DNA of 64,000 nt from Jaltomata sinuosa (GCA_003996215.1 QJPP01000283.1:154501-218500), one strand, 5' to 3'; positions 22,836 to 36,000 are shown, counted from the first letter of the stretch. Numbers and translations are program-made. Notes: generated from the sequence alone by a model not told the origin.

Positions 22836-23289
22836 TCAAGTTTCGAAGCTTAATGAGAGAGATAAAGGAAGGAAAGAGTAAAATGAAAGCTCAACTGAGA
22901 TGTGGTGAAGCTGTGTACATATCGTGGAGATAATAAAACTTGAAAAGGTTCACGTTGAGCCACAATGTTAAATAAGATGCTAGTTGGGAGGCAATATCAC
23001 ATTGTAGTACATTTTTTTAAATTATATTCTAATATAATTTTTTTTTTAACAATTTGTTTGAGTGTTGTTTTTACAGATTTCTGAGGTTGTGGAGAAAGAA
23101 AAGTAAAAAACGGGCGCTCCAAATAAGGTTTGAAAAGAGAAAAAAAATTAAAAATGAAAAACTAGTGAAATTGCACTAGGGGATGCCTAGGGCGCCACCC
23201 TAGGCCCCTCCATAATGCATTTCCCTCAAAAATATTTTTTCTTGATTTTAAAAAAAAAAATAAATTAAAGAAAAAGGAAAAAAATTATT

Positions 23290-24060
23290 ATAAATACCAT
23301 TAGATTCTCTTTATTTTTCTTTTACTTTAAATATTTCTCTCTCTAGCCTTCTTTAGCTAAAGCCTTCATCCTTCAAGCTTTCATCTTTCAAATTAATCTT
23401 AAAAGGTATGAATTCTTATACTTTTTGTTTAATTTTTATTTTTATGATTAGTCTTTAGTTTTTAATTTTAGTTTTAGTCGTTATTTATTTTATTTTATTT
23501 TATTTTATTAATATTAGCTAGTTTTCTTTATAAACCCATGAAAGTAAGTTTACATACTTGAATTCCCCAACTTGTGATTCATGCTAATTTATTGGATGGA
23601 AAACATAAATTTTTAGTTTTTAGTGAATATATTATGATTTATAATGGTTGTTTGTTGATAGAAAAATATTTGGGTGTGAATTGGAATGAATAATTCTATG
23701 AAACTAAGCTTAAAAGTTTCATGCACACCAAATGCTTAATAAAATGCTTGAAAGAGATTTTTATGAAGAATATGTCAAAAATCTAAGTGTGGGGTAACTC
23801 CAAATCTCGCTTGAACTTCAAAATTAGCTACACCCATCATGAAAGCTAGTATACCATGTTCTTAATTAATTATTATGTCACTAACTAGATGCTAAGTTAC
23901 TTGTGAAAATTTACTTGAGTTTACAAAAAAAATTAGTAAATTGTAGTAACTTTTTTGATTTCTTTTATTATTTTATTTTCAGTTTTAGGCTAGTATAGAA
24001 CTTTTTTAATTATAGTTTTCTCTTTGTATGTTGTATACATAACTTTTTTTGTTAAGAACC
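23290..24060 (+). promoter_or_regulatory. Putative internal promoter, leader and intron before the env-position ORF of element D
   Basis: A TATA box (TTATTATAAATACC, about 23287-23300) is followed by a pyrimidine-rich leader. AAAAG|GTATG at 23401-23410 is a good donor and TTGTTAAG at 24049-24056 a possible acceptor. The ATG comes four bases later. An 8-bp-arm palindrome (GCCTAGGG/CCCTAGGC) sits upstream at 23185-23205. This is inferred from the similar layout in elements A and C; no transcript evidence is available. Confidence 0.4.
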
Positions 24061-24115
24061 ATGTCTTCAAAGCCAAAAAAATTATCACCGAAAAGAAAAA
24101 GGCTACAACTAGTTG
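24061..24115 (+). pseudogene. N-terminus of env-position ORF, element D (truncated)
   Basis: The reading begins MSSKPKKLSPKRKRLQ, a strongly basic, NLS-like start. It is cut after 18 codons by the LTR-like repeat. It resembles the starts of the env-position ORFs in element A (MPPKNTPKK) and element C (SSSRGNTKR). Confidence 0.5.
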
Positions 24116-25132
24116 TCACGATCCCAAATCATTATGATGACACCTACTATAACCTCTCAGTGGGCAAGCCAAAACTCAAGACAAATATTAAAAGCCAACA
24201 TTAGCAATAAATAATACAGAAAGCGGGAATGAGATAAACAAGCCACAAAGTATAGGTATATACTTAATGGGTACAAAATATACATGATAGGCCCTAAAGA
24301 AACATGAAAAGATGATATATACAAGATGGCAACCCCTGACCTAGTGTCACCGATACAAGACCCTCTAAAAATACGAGATAGGGCTATACAAATATACAAC
24401 AATCTATCAAAATATAAAATAAGGACAATAAGTACAAGAAGCAAAGCAGTTAATCTACAGACACTATGAGCTCACCACAATCCAAACGACAATAATCCAC
24501 GAACGAGCAGAGGATCAACGGGGGTGACTCATACTAGATGCTGCATCAAAAAAAGATGCAGAGGTGTAGTATGAGTACCAAGACACGGGGTACTCTGTAA
24601 GCATCATCGACCGACCAAACTCAAGAAATAGAATAAATTTTAAAAGACATGAAAGTAAAATATATACCAGAAACTAACTTAGAAATCTCATATATAACAG
24701 AAATAGAGTGAAGATAATAACAATAATACACACAATATAGGTGCACAAGAAGGATATCTTGCAATATGGGATGATGAAATGCAATATGTGGCTAATGCAG
24801 AAAAGTAAAACTCAAAATTATTCATCGGACCGCCGAGCTCATCAACATATGCAATAAAGTAAATAACCCAAAATTTATTCCTTGGACCTCTCAGAATCGT
24901 ACCTCAGACTCATTAACAGAAAGTAAATGGAGAAAAGGTCCAGAAAAGTCCCTATGACCGAGTATAAAAAGTGATACAATCTTTTTAAATCAGAAACTAG
25001 TGATAAACTAATGGAATCCTTTTTGTAAATTAAACCGTAGTAAAGTGGTATAATCTTTTTTTAAAACCAAAAAGCTAGTATTTTCTTTCAAATTATGCCA
25101 AGATCCATGTACATGTTTTCGTTCCATCATAA

Positions 25133-25133
<1 letters not shown>

Positions 25134-25179
<46 letters not shown>

Positions 25180-25229
25180 TATGCACCATCATATAAAAAA
25201 TAAAATAAAAATATATATATATATATATA
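25134..25229. repeat. (AT)n microsatellite, two runs
   Basis: About 20 AT dinucleotides run to 25177 and a second run of about nine follows near 25211-25229. Open frames crossing it are artefacts. Confidence 0.9.
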
Positions 25230-25508
25230 AGTATTCACAAGACAGGGTAAAACCACCCTCCAAATAAGTCACACTAACCTGGAGTCCACCCAATCTAAAA
25301 TCACAGCCTGGGCCCAAAATCTCATAACAGAAGGAATAATACAGGAAAAAGAAGCGATAAGCGTAAACCAAATGATTAAAGTCTGCTCTACCATAAAATC
25401 CTCTCCTAAGACTATACTAAGGATTCCCAATCTAATCACACTAAGGTTACATGCAAGCTAAACTAAAGTTTAAGAAGAAGTGCTAGTCTAAGGTTTCAAA
25501 ATTGGCCA

Positions 25509-28500
25509 TGTAATGACCCTTCCGGTTATTTCCACGTATACGTTTTCCTTGAACCGTTAGAGCTTATTTGTAGCGGCCCCAAGTCACTTAAGGATTGTCA
25601 GGACCGGTATTTCGGTGCCGGGTCCATTTGTTTGGTCGTATTATAAGTTTTGAAGACAAGTAAGTTGGCAAAAGTTATCGTAAGTTTCTTTAATAAATTT
25701 TCTGAACTTTGGGTAAAATGTCTCAGGGATTTTCTCTCAATATATAAAGAGTTAGAAGTCTCTCGAAATACCAAATCGAAGGTCTACGAGTCTAGTTTCC
25801 AACGCACAAAACCTCACGTCCAACTGATCTTGGAGTAAAAAGTTATGACTGTTTTACCGCGGACTGTCTGGCAGAAATCGGGTTGCGAATCGGGTCGCGA
25901 ACCGGGTCGGGTCAAAATCGATTTAAAGCCTCAACTTCACGTTTTAAAACGCCATTTCAGTTCTGAAACAGTGAGAAAACATAAGGGAGGATTCCAAGAG
26001 AGTTCTTGAGTATCAAAATCGTGCGTTGGTGAATTGCGAGCCTAAGTTTGAGAATTTATTAACATCGCGTGTATTTGAAAATATTTTATTTGAAAGTTGT
26101 ATTTGGTAAAAAGTTAAATTATTATTACCTTTTAAAAATATTTTAAAGGTTTATGAAAAAATATTTTTGTTACGATATAATGGTATATGTATTTATTTTA
26201 TAAGGTTTTTGTACATTGTAATATTTTAACAGAGATAGTAAATTTAGTTATGTTAAAATTTATTATTATAATATAGTAGGTTTTGTTTGAAATAATTTTC
26301 TATGAATTATGGTATATTTAAAAAGTTATATATATTTTACCACGAGCTTATATAATACCCGAGTATATACATAACGGGATAAAAACATTTTCTTACTACT
26401 ACCACCTCCACTCCACGTGGAGGTGGAGGGAGTGGCCAACAATCCACTAACTACAGTGGTGTCATTCCAATTATGACATATCTACCTAACTTATATTGCT
26501 GTATATATATTGTGAAGGATATTAAGAAAGTGTAGTAACAAATACTTTTATCAAGGAATGGTGATGATAATTTGGTGCAAGACATCGCAGGATTGAAATC
26601 CTCATTTATATATACACGCGTACCTCTTCGTCAATTGCAAAGTGTGCTCTTTTTTGGAAAGGTTCAAGCTTATCATCGGACGACAGGTAGGTTACGGTTT
26701 ATTTTTTCTAGACTCCGCATATATAGGATAAAATTGTATTAATGGGCATCCTTAGGTTGGTTTATTAGGTTGGTACCACAGACCTCGACCGCTTTATTCA
26801 TGTTCGCCTACTTTTGTTCCTCCGTTGCTTGTAGTATTTGCCGATATATTTTATTTACCCTTGTGGTCCTGTGAGGCCTTGTTGACTCTGGAACATAGAA
26901 GGTGGGATTTTGGGAATGTCCGCGAGTCCCGGGCATAGAATTATCCTTCTAGGCTGGTTATGCTTGCTGAGTAGCTGTGGGCCTGTGCAGGGTCGATAGG
27001 TTGATTTTGAGCTGCTGGGCAGCTATTGTGTGTGATCATACCATTTCCATGCATATAAAGAGGTTTTATCCATGTTTTACTATGGTTTTGGCTTCGGGCC
27101 TACTGGCACTATTTTCTAACCTTGCATGGCCCCGGGGGCCTGTTTTTAATGAAAATGATTTGGAAATGGTTTGATTTAACTTGTGAATATTCCTGGGTAA
27201 AAGAAAATAAAATTATGTTTTAAAACACCAGTTTTACGGTTAACGCTAGACTCGGCAGGACCGGGGTGCTAGTTGAGTTTTCTTGCTACTTGAGATGATT
27301 TTTAGCCTCGGTCGGACCGAGCACCTGAGATGACTTTCTACTGTTTAGATTCGGTTATGCCCGGGCACCCTTGGAGGGGGTTTTTTGAGATATTTTCCTA
27401 CTACTTTAGTCCTGGACAGGGTCTGGGCATGCATATTCGAGACTGGGTATCTATCTTGAAACCGGACTTGCTTCCGGATGACATGTTCTGATACTGAGTT
27501 TTAGTATGGGGTCGGGGACCTCCATGGACCTTGCCATCCGGGCCTGGGGCTTCGGGCTGCGTGTGCCGGAGGAAGGGTATACGGCGGAGTAGAGGTATAC
27601 GGGCAGTGTCCTTCCATGGAACCTACCTGCTGGGCCGGATCGGCACTGGAGGAGGTACATACAGAGATACCATTTCACTTGAGATCTTCATGCATCATAT
27701 CATTCATTGTTTGAGGCTCCACCCTTGTTTTTTGTTTGTTGATTGTACGCTCCGGTAGTATGGGATGCCGGAGGGTTTGTTTTCACTTGTTTGTGTTCCT
27801 CGGTTGTATGGGCGGCCGGGGGACAGTAGGTAGACTCTTGCTATTTACTTACAGAATTATTCCCTGTTACAGTTAAGAATGAATTTGGTTACTGCTAAAC
27901 TGTTAGTTTCTGGATTGAGATTGATATGATTAGTTGAGTTTGATTCATGTCTCTGAGCATGCCTATCATTACTCTTTCCCTCTTCTTACACTTGAGGTTA
28001 CCGGTATACCGTCTATTTCGTAAACTTATTATGTATACACTGTTATTGCAAGGACCCCAGGTGCGTTGTTTCTTACTTTCACCTGTGCCTATGGTGTATA
28101 TATTTTGCTTGCTGGCCTCACATGTGGTTCTGTTGACTTCCCTCTGGGCTAGTTCCTGTGTACCTTTCGTTGATTTCTGTGACTGCTTGCTTCTATTCTG
28201 TGTGTTACTACGCTTTTATCTTATAGATACCTACTGGGTACCTTATGCTTCGCATTTGGTGCTCACCCTACCCCCATGCATCTTTGGGTGCAGATCCTAG
28301 TGTGGGCCATCGCCGTTAGATCGCTGTGATTCGTGCTTGGAGATATGTTGGGGACTACTTCAGACTGAGGGTGAGCTTTTGGCGATTGAAGCTTAGCTTT
28401 AGTTTATCTTTTGCTTCATGTACTCTATTACCATTCAGAGACATCTGTATATATTGTTTTGGATTATTTGCACTCCATGTATGTAGTTTGGCTCTATACT

Positions 28501-28689
28501 ATGATACTAGGTCTTGGGGTTTGGTTTAGTTTCCATATATGTATATATATATCCCTGTTATCTATTCTCTTCGTCTTGTTCCCTTATTTGTTAGATAGTA
28601 GCCCATTACTTACTGTCCTGGGCTACGGGGATTGGTTCACCTACCGGGGGTTGTAGGTGCCATCATGACCGAGAAATCGAGTTGTGACA
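25509..28689 (+). repeat. Tekay 5' LTR, 3181 bp
   Basis: It runs from TGTAATGACC to GTTGTGACA. By eye there are about five substitutions in the first 150 bp relative to the 3' copy. It contains a G-box hairpin (26402-26426). Internal open frames repeated in both LTRs (for example 27531-27758, 27947-28300) are noncoding LTR sequence. Confidence 0.93.
26402..26426. promoter_or_regulatory. G-box hairpin in the Tekay 5' LTR
   Basis: Perfect 10-bp arms CCACCTCCAC and GTGGAGGTGG enclose TCCAC and create CCACGTGG, a plant G-box core. The identical structure is in the 3' LTR at 33960-33984. Confidence 0.55.
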
Positions 28690-28692
28690 ACT

Positions 28693-28704
28693 TGGTATCA
28701 GAGC
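28693..28704 (+). other. Primer binding site, initiator Met tRNA
   Basis: TGGTATCAGAGC starts four bases after the 5' LTR and matches the complement of the plant initiator Met-tRNA 3' end. Confidence 0.93.
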
Positions 28705-28903
28705 TTTAGGTTCACCGGTGTCATCGGTATAGGGGCCAATGTCTAGTAGAGTCCTGCGGATCGGCGCGGAGACGTCCGTACTCAATCTTTGGGAGGCTAT
28801 AGTGGCATTTTAGAAAATTTGACTCTTTCATTTGCTTCTGTGTCGTGCGTGGAACCCTTGAAATTTCTGGAAATCTCATTTGTTCTACTTCATTCTTCCG
28901 CAG

Positions 28904-29983
28904 ATGGTTCGTACGAGATCATCGGCATCATGCGGAGATGAGCCTCCCACTTCAGCTAAGGGTCGAGGACGCCCTCGAGCAGTGGCACCTGCTAGAGCTG
29001 CCAGAGTGGAGGTAGAGCCCGAGCAGCATGTGGATCAGGGGGCAGCCCAGGTACTACCAGCTCCAGTACCAGCTCCAGCACCAGCTCTAGTACCAGCTCC
29101 AGTGCCCAGTTCTGTGCTAGCTCCAGTCGCAGCTCAGTCTCCAGATATTCGGGGATTACTATTACAGCTTTTGGGTGTGATTGGAGAGCGGCCTTCTGAG
29201 GTAGCGCAGACATCCGCTCAGGGGGCAGCTCTGGGTGCACAGAGCTCAGGAGCGCAGCCTTCTACTATGGTTCCCCGTGCGGAGGTCATTCCGGTTCCAT
29301 CTGTTGCACATCCTCTTGCTCCTCGCCCAGCTATGACAGAATCAGAGCAGAAGGCGTTGGGTAGGTTTTTGAGGTTAGCACCTCCGAGGTTTGCTGGTAC
29401 TTCTGGACAAGATCCACATGACTTTATTACTACATGTGAGGAGATGTTGCATCATTTGGGTTTGTTGGAGACTCACGGGGTTGGTTATACTACCTATCAG
29501 TTAGAGGGCCCAGCGAAGTTATGGTGGAGGGCTCATGTTGCTTGTAGACCACCATCGTCACCTCCTTTGACCTGGTCTGAGTTTTATGAGGCCTTTATGG
29601 CCAAGTTCCTACCTCAGAGTGATCGTGAGCGTCGCAGGGAGAAGTTTACTCACCTTATGCAGGGGTCTACGACTGTCTCAGAGTATGAGACCCATTTTCA
29701 TCAGCTAGCACCATTCGGAGCTATGATCATTCCTACCGAGGCAGATAGGATTCGCAGATTTGTATGGGGTTTGAGGCCAGAGATCAGGCAGCCAACTGAG
29801 ATATTGATCGCCAGTGGTCGGTCATTTCAGGCTATCGTAGACTATGCCCGCACTGTGGAGGACTTACAGCGACATGATCAGGGGTCCAGAGATAAGAGGC
29901 CTCGGCATCAGGGTGTCTACAGTGGTTCCAGATATGGTGGTAGAGGTCCTGGCCAGTGGAGCCGGAGTTATCAGCCACAGTAG
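28904..29983 (+). CDS. Tekay Gag, 359 aa, zinc knuckle lost
   Basis: The capsid protein would package element RNA in cytoplasmic particles. I start at MVRTRSSAS (28904), the usual start for this clade, not at an earlier in-frame ATG. Residues 1-120 are Ala/Pro-rich with a PAPVPAPAPALVPAP repeat. The retrotransposon gag domain covers about 150-300, with FAGTSGQDPHDFI, YQLEGPAKLWW, FYEAFMAKFLP and EYETHFHQL. The frame ends in a basic RYGGRGPGQW tail where a CCHC zinc knuckle normally follows; no CCHC motif is visible. Sequence to 30060 is eroded or deleted, so the Gag is C-terminally truncated. Confidence 0.85.
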   Translation: MVRTRSSASCGDEPPTSAKGRGRPRAVAPARAARVEVEPEQHVDQGAAQVLPAPVPAPAPALVPAPVPSSVLAPVAAQSPDIRGLLLQLLGVIGERPSEVAQTSAQGAALGAQSSGAQPSTMVPRAEVIPVPSVAHPLAPRPAMTESEQKALGRFLRLAPPRFAGTSGQDPHDFITTCEEMLHHLGLLETHGVGYTTYQLEGPAKLWWRAHVACRPPSSPPLTWSEFYEAFMAKFLPQSDRERRREKFTHLMQGSTTVSEYETHFHQLAPFGAMIIPTEADRIRRFVWGLRPEIRQPTEILIASGRSFQAIVDYARTVEDLQRHDQGSRDKRPRHQGVYSGSRYGGRGPGQWSRSYQPQ

Positions 29984-30059
29984 TACTAGGGCCAGTGGAG
30001 CCGGTGTATCCCCGGTTGTGTGGCAGTGTTCTGTTAGCCATGCACCATCTGGGATCATC

Positions 30060-33057
30060 TCTTGTCTTCGAGCTAGGAAGTTGATTTCCCGTGGGTGTTT
30101 AGCTTATCTAGCATATGTCCGAGATGTTAGTGCTTACCCTACTTCTCCTGAGTCTGTTCCTGTGGTTGACGACTCCTCGATGTGTTTCCCACTAACCGAC
30201 CTCGCAGTCTTCCACCTGAGGAGATATTGATTTCGCTAGTTGAAGCTAGAGCCGGGCACAGGCCCATTTCTATTTCTCCTTACCATATGGCTCTTGCTGA
30301 GTTGAGGGAGCTTAAGGAGCAGCTCCAGGATCTGTTAGCTAAGGGGTTTATTAGACCTAGTGTGTCACCTTGGGGTGCTCCTGTTCCCTTCGTGAAGAAG
30401 AAGGATGGGTCGATGCGCATGTGTATTGATTATCGGCAGCTGAATAGGGTAGATAGTGAGAATAGGTACCGATGCCGAGGATTTGATGATTTAGTTTAGA
30501 CGCTTCAGGGTTCAATCGTGTTTTCGAAGATTGATTTGAGGTCTGGCTACCATCAGTTAAGGATTAGGGAGGAGGACATCCCTAAGACAGCATTCAGGAC
30601 ACGTTATGGCCATTATGAGTTCCTGGTGATGTCTTTTGGGTTGACTAATGCCCCCGTAACCTTTATGAACTTGATGCACAGAGTTCTTGGCTCGTATTTG
30701 GACTCATTTGTGATAGTTTTTATAGACGACATCTTAGTATACTCGCGTAGTAGAGATGAGCATGAGCAACACTTGAGGGTTATACTCCAGACTTTGAGAG
30801 ATCATCGGCTTTATGCCAATTTCTCAAAGTGCGAGTTTTGGCTTGAGTCAGTTGCATTCCTAGGGAACGTGGTGTCTAAGGATGGGATTAGGGTTGACCC
30901 GGGAAAGATTTCTGCGGTTTGTGATTGACCTAGACTTATTACTGCTACTGAGGTCCGCAACTTTATTGGGTTAGCAGGTTACTACCGATGGTTCGTTGAG
31001 GGATTTTCTTCCATAGCAGCACCCATGACTATGCTGACTAGGAAGGATGTCCCATTTTAGTGGTCGGATCACTGTGAGGATAGCTTCCAGAGGCTTAAGG
31101 CCTTATTGACTTCAACTCCAGTTTTAACTTTGCCGGTTGAGGGTCAGAGCTTCTCCGTGTATTGTGATGCTTCTGGGGTTGGTCTTGGTTGTGTGTTGAT
31201 GCAGCAGGGTCGAGTAATAGTATATGCGTCGAGGCAGCTGAAGGTTCACGAGCGCAACTACCCCACTCATGATTTAGAGTTGGCAGCGGTAGTTTTCGCG
31301 CTTAAGATCTGGAGGCATTACCTATATGGAGTTCACTGTGAGATCTTCACTGATCACCGTAGTCTTCAGTATATCACGAGTCAGCGAGAGTTGAACTCGA
31401 GACAGAGGAGAATGGGTCGAGTTACTGAAGGACTATGACTTTACTATTCTGTATCATCCGGGCAAGGCAAATGTGGTAGCGGATGCCTTGAGCCGGAAGG
31501 CAGTGAGTATGGGTAGCCTAGCTTCTCTTTCAGTTTCAGAGCGACCGTTGGCCTTGGACATCCAGTCCTTGGTTAACCGTTTGGTTAGGCTTGACTTGTC
31601 GGATCCTAGCAGAGTTTTCGCCAGTATTGAGGTTCGTTCTACTTTGATTGATCAGATTCAGAGCCGTCAGTTTGAGGATCAGTAGTTGTGTGACCTTCGT
31701 GATCGGGTTGTTCAGGGTGAGACCTGCCAGGCTACTCTAGATTCAGATGGGGTTCTGAGGTTTGATAGTCGCCTTTGTGTTCCGAGGATTAGTGATTTGA
31801 TTCAGTTGATACTTCATGAGGCACATTATACTAGATACTCCATTCACCCTGGCACAGCAAAGATGTATAGAGACTTGAGATAGCTTTACTGGTGGAGTGG
31901 TATGAAGCGGGATATAGCAGAGTTCATATCTCGGTGCTTGAACTGACAGCAGGTTAAGTTCGAGCACATGAGACCTGGTGGTTTGATGCAGCGACTTCCC
32001 ATTCCTGAGTGGAAGTGGGAAGGGATTACTATGGACTTCGTTGTTGGTTTGCCTCGTACTTCTCATGGGTTTGATTCCATATGGGTGATTGTTGAACATT
32101 TATTGCCGGTTCATACTTCTTATGGTGCAGAGAGGTTAGCTCAGTATTATTTCAGACCGTGGCACTCAGTTCACATCTCAGTTCTGGAGGGCTATTCAGC
32201 GAGATTTGGGTACAGAGGTTCACCTTAGTACCGCTTTCCACCCTCAGACAGATGGACAGTCTGAGAGGACCATTCAGATTTTGGAGGACGTGCTTCGGGC
32301 CTGTGTTCTTGACTTTGGAGGTTCTTGGGATCAGTTTGTTCCCTTGGCAGAGTTTGCTTATAATAACAGCTTCCATTCGAGTATCGGCATGGCACCTTTT
32401 GAGGACTTGTATGGTAGACGTTGCAGATCGCCGATTGGTTGGTTTGATGGTTCTGAATCTAGGCCACAGAGCACAAATTTGCTTCGAGATTCCTTAGATC
32501 AGGTTCAAGCGATTCAGGACAGACTTCGGGCAGCTCAGAGCAGGCAGAAGAGTTATGCTTATCGTAGGCTTCGTGCCTTGGAGTTTAGTGTCGGTGACTT
32601 GTTGTTTCTCCGTGTATCGCCCATGAAGAGCGTTATGAGATTTGGTAGGCGGGGCAAGCTTAGCCCCAGGTACATTGGGCCGTTTGAGATTCTTCAAAGG
32701 GTTGGTAGCGTTACCTATCAGTTAGCCTTACCTCCGATGTTTTCAGCTATACATCCCGTATTTCATGTTTCGATGTTGCGTCGGTATGTCCTAGATGAGT
32801 CTCATGTGTTGCAGTGGGATTCAGTTCAGTTGGGTGAGGATTTAGCCTTTGTTGAGGAGCCGACAACTATTTTGGCCAGAGATGTCAAGAGATTGAGGTC
32901 TCGAGAGATCCCGGTTGTTCAGGTTCAGTGGAGGCACCGTCCAGCCGAGGAGGCTACCTGGGAGACCGAGAGAGATATGCGGGCTCAGTATCCGCAGCTG
33001 TTTGAGCCTTCAGGTACCCCCTTGAGCTTGACTTTCGAGGACGAAAGTCCTTTTTAG
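30060..33057 (+). pseudogene. Tekay Pol remnant (protease tail, RT, RNase H, integrase, chromodomain)
   Basis: Protease survives only as its tail (KLISRGCLAYLAYVRDVSA, about 30073-30130); the DTG/DSG active site is gone. RT shows ELRELKEQLQDLLAKGFIRP, MCIDYRQLN, FSKIDLRSGYHQL and the catalytic FIDDILVYS (about 30719). RNase H has YCDASGVGLG and FTDHRSLQY. Integrase keeps the zinc-binding end partly, MDFVVGLPRTSHGFD, then a deletion of about 16 codons before SDRGTQFTSQFW, and FHPQTDGQSERTIQ. The last frame (32206-33057) is intact and ends in a chromodomain-like QVQWRHRPAEEATWE. Stops occur at about 30499, 30928, 31060, 31685, 31883 and 31946, with frameshifts near 31420 and 32150-32230. Confidence 0.88.
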
Positions 33058-33067
33058 TAGTGGATGA

Positions 33068-36000
33068 TGTAATGACCCTTTCGGTTATTTCCACGTATAC
33101 GTTTTCCTTGAACCGTTAGAGCTTGTTTGTAGCGGCCCCAAGTCACTTAAGGCTTGTCAGGACCGGTATTTCGGTGCCGGGTCCATTTGTTTGGTCGTAT
33201 TTTAAATTTTGAAGACAAGTAAGTCGGCAAAAGTTATCGTAAGTTTCTTTAATAAATTTTCTGAACTTTGGGTAAAATGTTTCAGGGCTTTTCTCCCAAT
33301 ATATAAAGAGTTAGAAGTCCCCCGAAATACCAAATTTTAGGTCTACGAGTCTAGTTTCCAACGCATAAAACCTCACGTCCAACTGATCTTGGAGTAAAAG
33401 GTTATGACTATTTTACCGCGGACTATCTGGCAGAAACCGGGTTGCGAACCGGGTCGCGAACCGGGTCGGGTCAAAATCGATTTAAAGCCTCAACTTCACG
33501 TTTTAAAACGCCATTTCAGTTCTGAAACAGTGAGAAAACATAAGGGAGGATTCCAAGAGAGTTCTTGAGTATCAAATCGTGCGTTGGTGAATTGCGAGCC
33601 TAAGTTTGAGAATTTATTAACATCGCGTGTATTTGAAAATATTTTATTTGAAAGTTGAATTTGGTAAAAAGTTATATTATTATTACCTTTTTAAAATATT
33701 TTAAAGGTTAATGAAAAATATTTTTGTTATGATATAATAGTATATGTATTTATTTTATAAGGTTTTTGTACATTGTAATATTTTAACGGAGATAGTAAAT
33801 TTAGTTATGTTAAAATTTATTATTATAATATAGTAGGTTTTCGTTTGAAATAATTTTCTATGAATTATGGTATATTTAAAAATTTATATATATTTTACCA
33901 CGAGCTTATATAATACCCGAGTATATACATAACGGGATAAAAATATTTTCTTACTACTGCCACCTCCACTCCACGTGGAGGTGGAGGGAGTGGCCAACAA
34001 TCCACTAACTACAGTGGTGTCATTCCAATTATGACATATCTACCTAACTTATATTGTTGTATATATATTGTGAAGGATATTAAGAAAGTGTAGTAACAAA
34101 TACTTTTATCAAGGAATGGTGATGATAATTTGGTGCAAGACATCGCAGGATTGAAATCCTCATTTATATATACACGCGTACCTCTTCGTCAATTGCAAAG
34201 TGTGCTCTTTTTCGGAAAGGTTCAAGCTTGTCATCGGACGACAGGTAGGTTATGGTTTATTTTCCCTAGACTCCGCATATATAGGATAAAATTGTATTAA
34301 TGGGCATCCTTGGGTTGGTTTATTAGGTTGGTACCACAGACCTCGACCACTTTATTCATGTCCGCCTAATTTTGTTCCTCCGTTGCTTGTGGTATTTGAC
34401 GATATATTTTATTTACCCTTGTGGTCCTGTGAGGCTTGTTGACTCTGGAACATAGAAGGTGGATTTTGGGAATGTCCGCGAGTCCCGGCATAGAATTATC
34501 CTTCTAGGCTGGTTATGCTTGCTGAGTAGTTCTGGCGCATGTGCAGGGTCGATAGGTTGATTGTGAGCTGCTGGGCAGCTATTGTGTGTGATCATACCAT
34601 TTCCATGCATATAAAGAGGTTTTATCCATGTTTTACTATGGTTTTGGCTTCGGGCCTACTGACACTATTTTCTAACCTTACATGGCCCCGGGGGCCTGTT
34701 TTTAATGAAAATGATTTGGAAATGGTTTGATTTAACTTGTGAATATTCCTGGGTAAAAGAAAGTAAAATTATATTTTAAAATACCAGTTTTACGGTTAAC
34801 ACTAGACTCGGCAGGGCCGGGGTGCTAGTTGAGTTTTCTTGCTACTTGAGATGATTTTTAGCCTCGGTCGGACCGAGCACCTGAGATGACTTTCTACTGT
34901 TTAGACCCGGTTATGCCCGGGCACCCTTGGAGGGGTTTTTTTGAGATATTTTCCTACTACTTTAGTCCTGGACAGGGTCTGGGCATGCATATTCGAGACT
35001 GGGTCTCTATCTTAAAACCGGACTTGCTTTCGGATGACATGTTGTGATACTGAGTTTTAGTATGGGGTCGGGGACCTCCATGGACCTTGCCATCCGGGCC
35101 TGGGGCTTCGGGCTGCGTGTGCCGGAGGAAGGGTATACGGCGGAGTAGAGGTATACGGGCAGTGTCCTTCCATGGAACCTACCTGCTGGGCCGGATCGGC
35201 ACCGGAGGAGGTACATACAGAGATACCATTTCACTTGAGATCTTCATGCATCATATCATTCATTGTTTGAGGTTCCACCATTGTTTGTTGTTTGTTGATT
35301 GTACGCTCCGGTAGTATGGGATGTCGGAGGGTTTGTTTTCACTTGTTTGTGTTCCTCGGTTGTATGGGCGGCCGGGGGACTGTAAGTAGACTCTTGCTAT
35401 TTACTTACAGAATTATTCCCTGTTACGGTTAAGAATGAAATTGGTTACTACTAAACTGTTAGTTTCTGGATTGAGATTGATATGATTAGTTGAATTTGAT
35501 TCATGTCTCTGAGCATGCCTATTATTACTCTTTCCCTCTTATTACACTTGAGGTTACCGGTATACCGTCCATTTCATAAACTTATTATGTATACACTGTT
35601 ATTGCAAGGACCCCAGGTGCGTTGTTTCTTACTTTCACCTGTGCCTATGGTGTATATATTTTGCTTGTTGGCCTTACATGTGGTTCTGTTGATTTCCCTC
35701 TGGGCTAATTCCTGTGTACCTTTCGTTGATTTCTGTGATTGCTTGCTTCTATTCTGTCTGTTACTACGCTTTTATCTTATATGTGCCCAGTCGGCGTATG
35801 ATACCTACTGGGTACCTTATGCTTCGCATTTGGTGCTCACCCTACCCCTCTGCATCTTTGGGTGCAGATCCTAGCGTGGGCCATCGCCGTTAGATCGCTG
35901 TGATTCGTGCTTGGAGATCTGTTGGGGACTACTTCAGACTGAGGGTGAGCTCTTGGCGATCGGAGCTTAACTTTAGTTTATCTTTTGCTTCATGTACTCT

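Larger units (their letters stand above)
21914..24115 (+). mobile_element. Decayed Athila-like element D (gag fragment plus env-position leader)
   Basis: The order is a gag fragment (21914-22367, resuming after a MITE at 22836), then a conserved GTTAAATAAGATGCTAGTTGGGAGGCAA block (22968-22994), a TATA-type leader (about 23290-23405), a probable intron, and the first codons of a lysine-rich ORF at 24061. Protease, RT and integrase are absent between gag and the 3' block. The right side is cut by the antisense LTR-like repeat at 24116. No LTR was identified. Confidence 0.6.

Noticed and set aside
25008..25371. Minus-strand frames with long Tyr/Ile repeats
   Set aside because: They are translations of the (AT)n microsatellite.
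27451..28656. Several frames repeated at 35007-36170, possible duplicated genes
   Set aside because: They lie inside the two Tekay LTRs and are duplicated only because the LTRs are.
28992..29240. Minus-strand Leu/Glu-rich frame
   Set aside because: It is the antisense shadow of the Gag Ala/Pro repeat.
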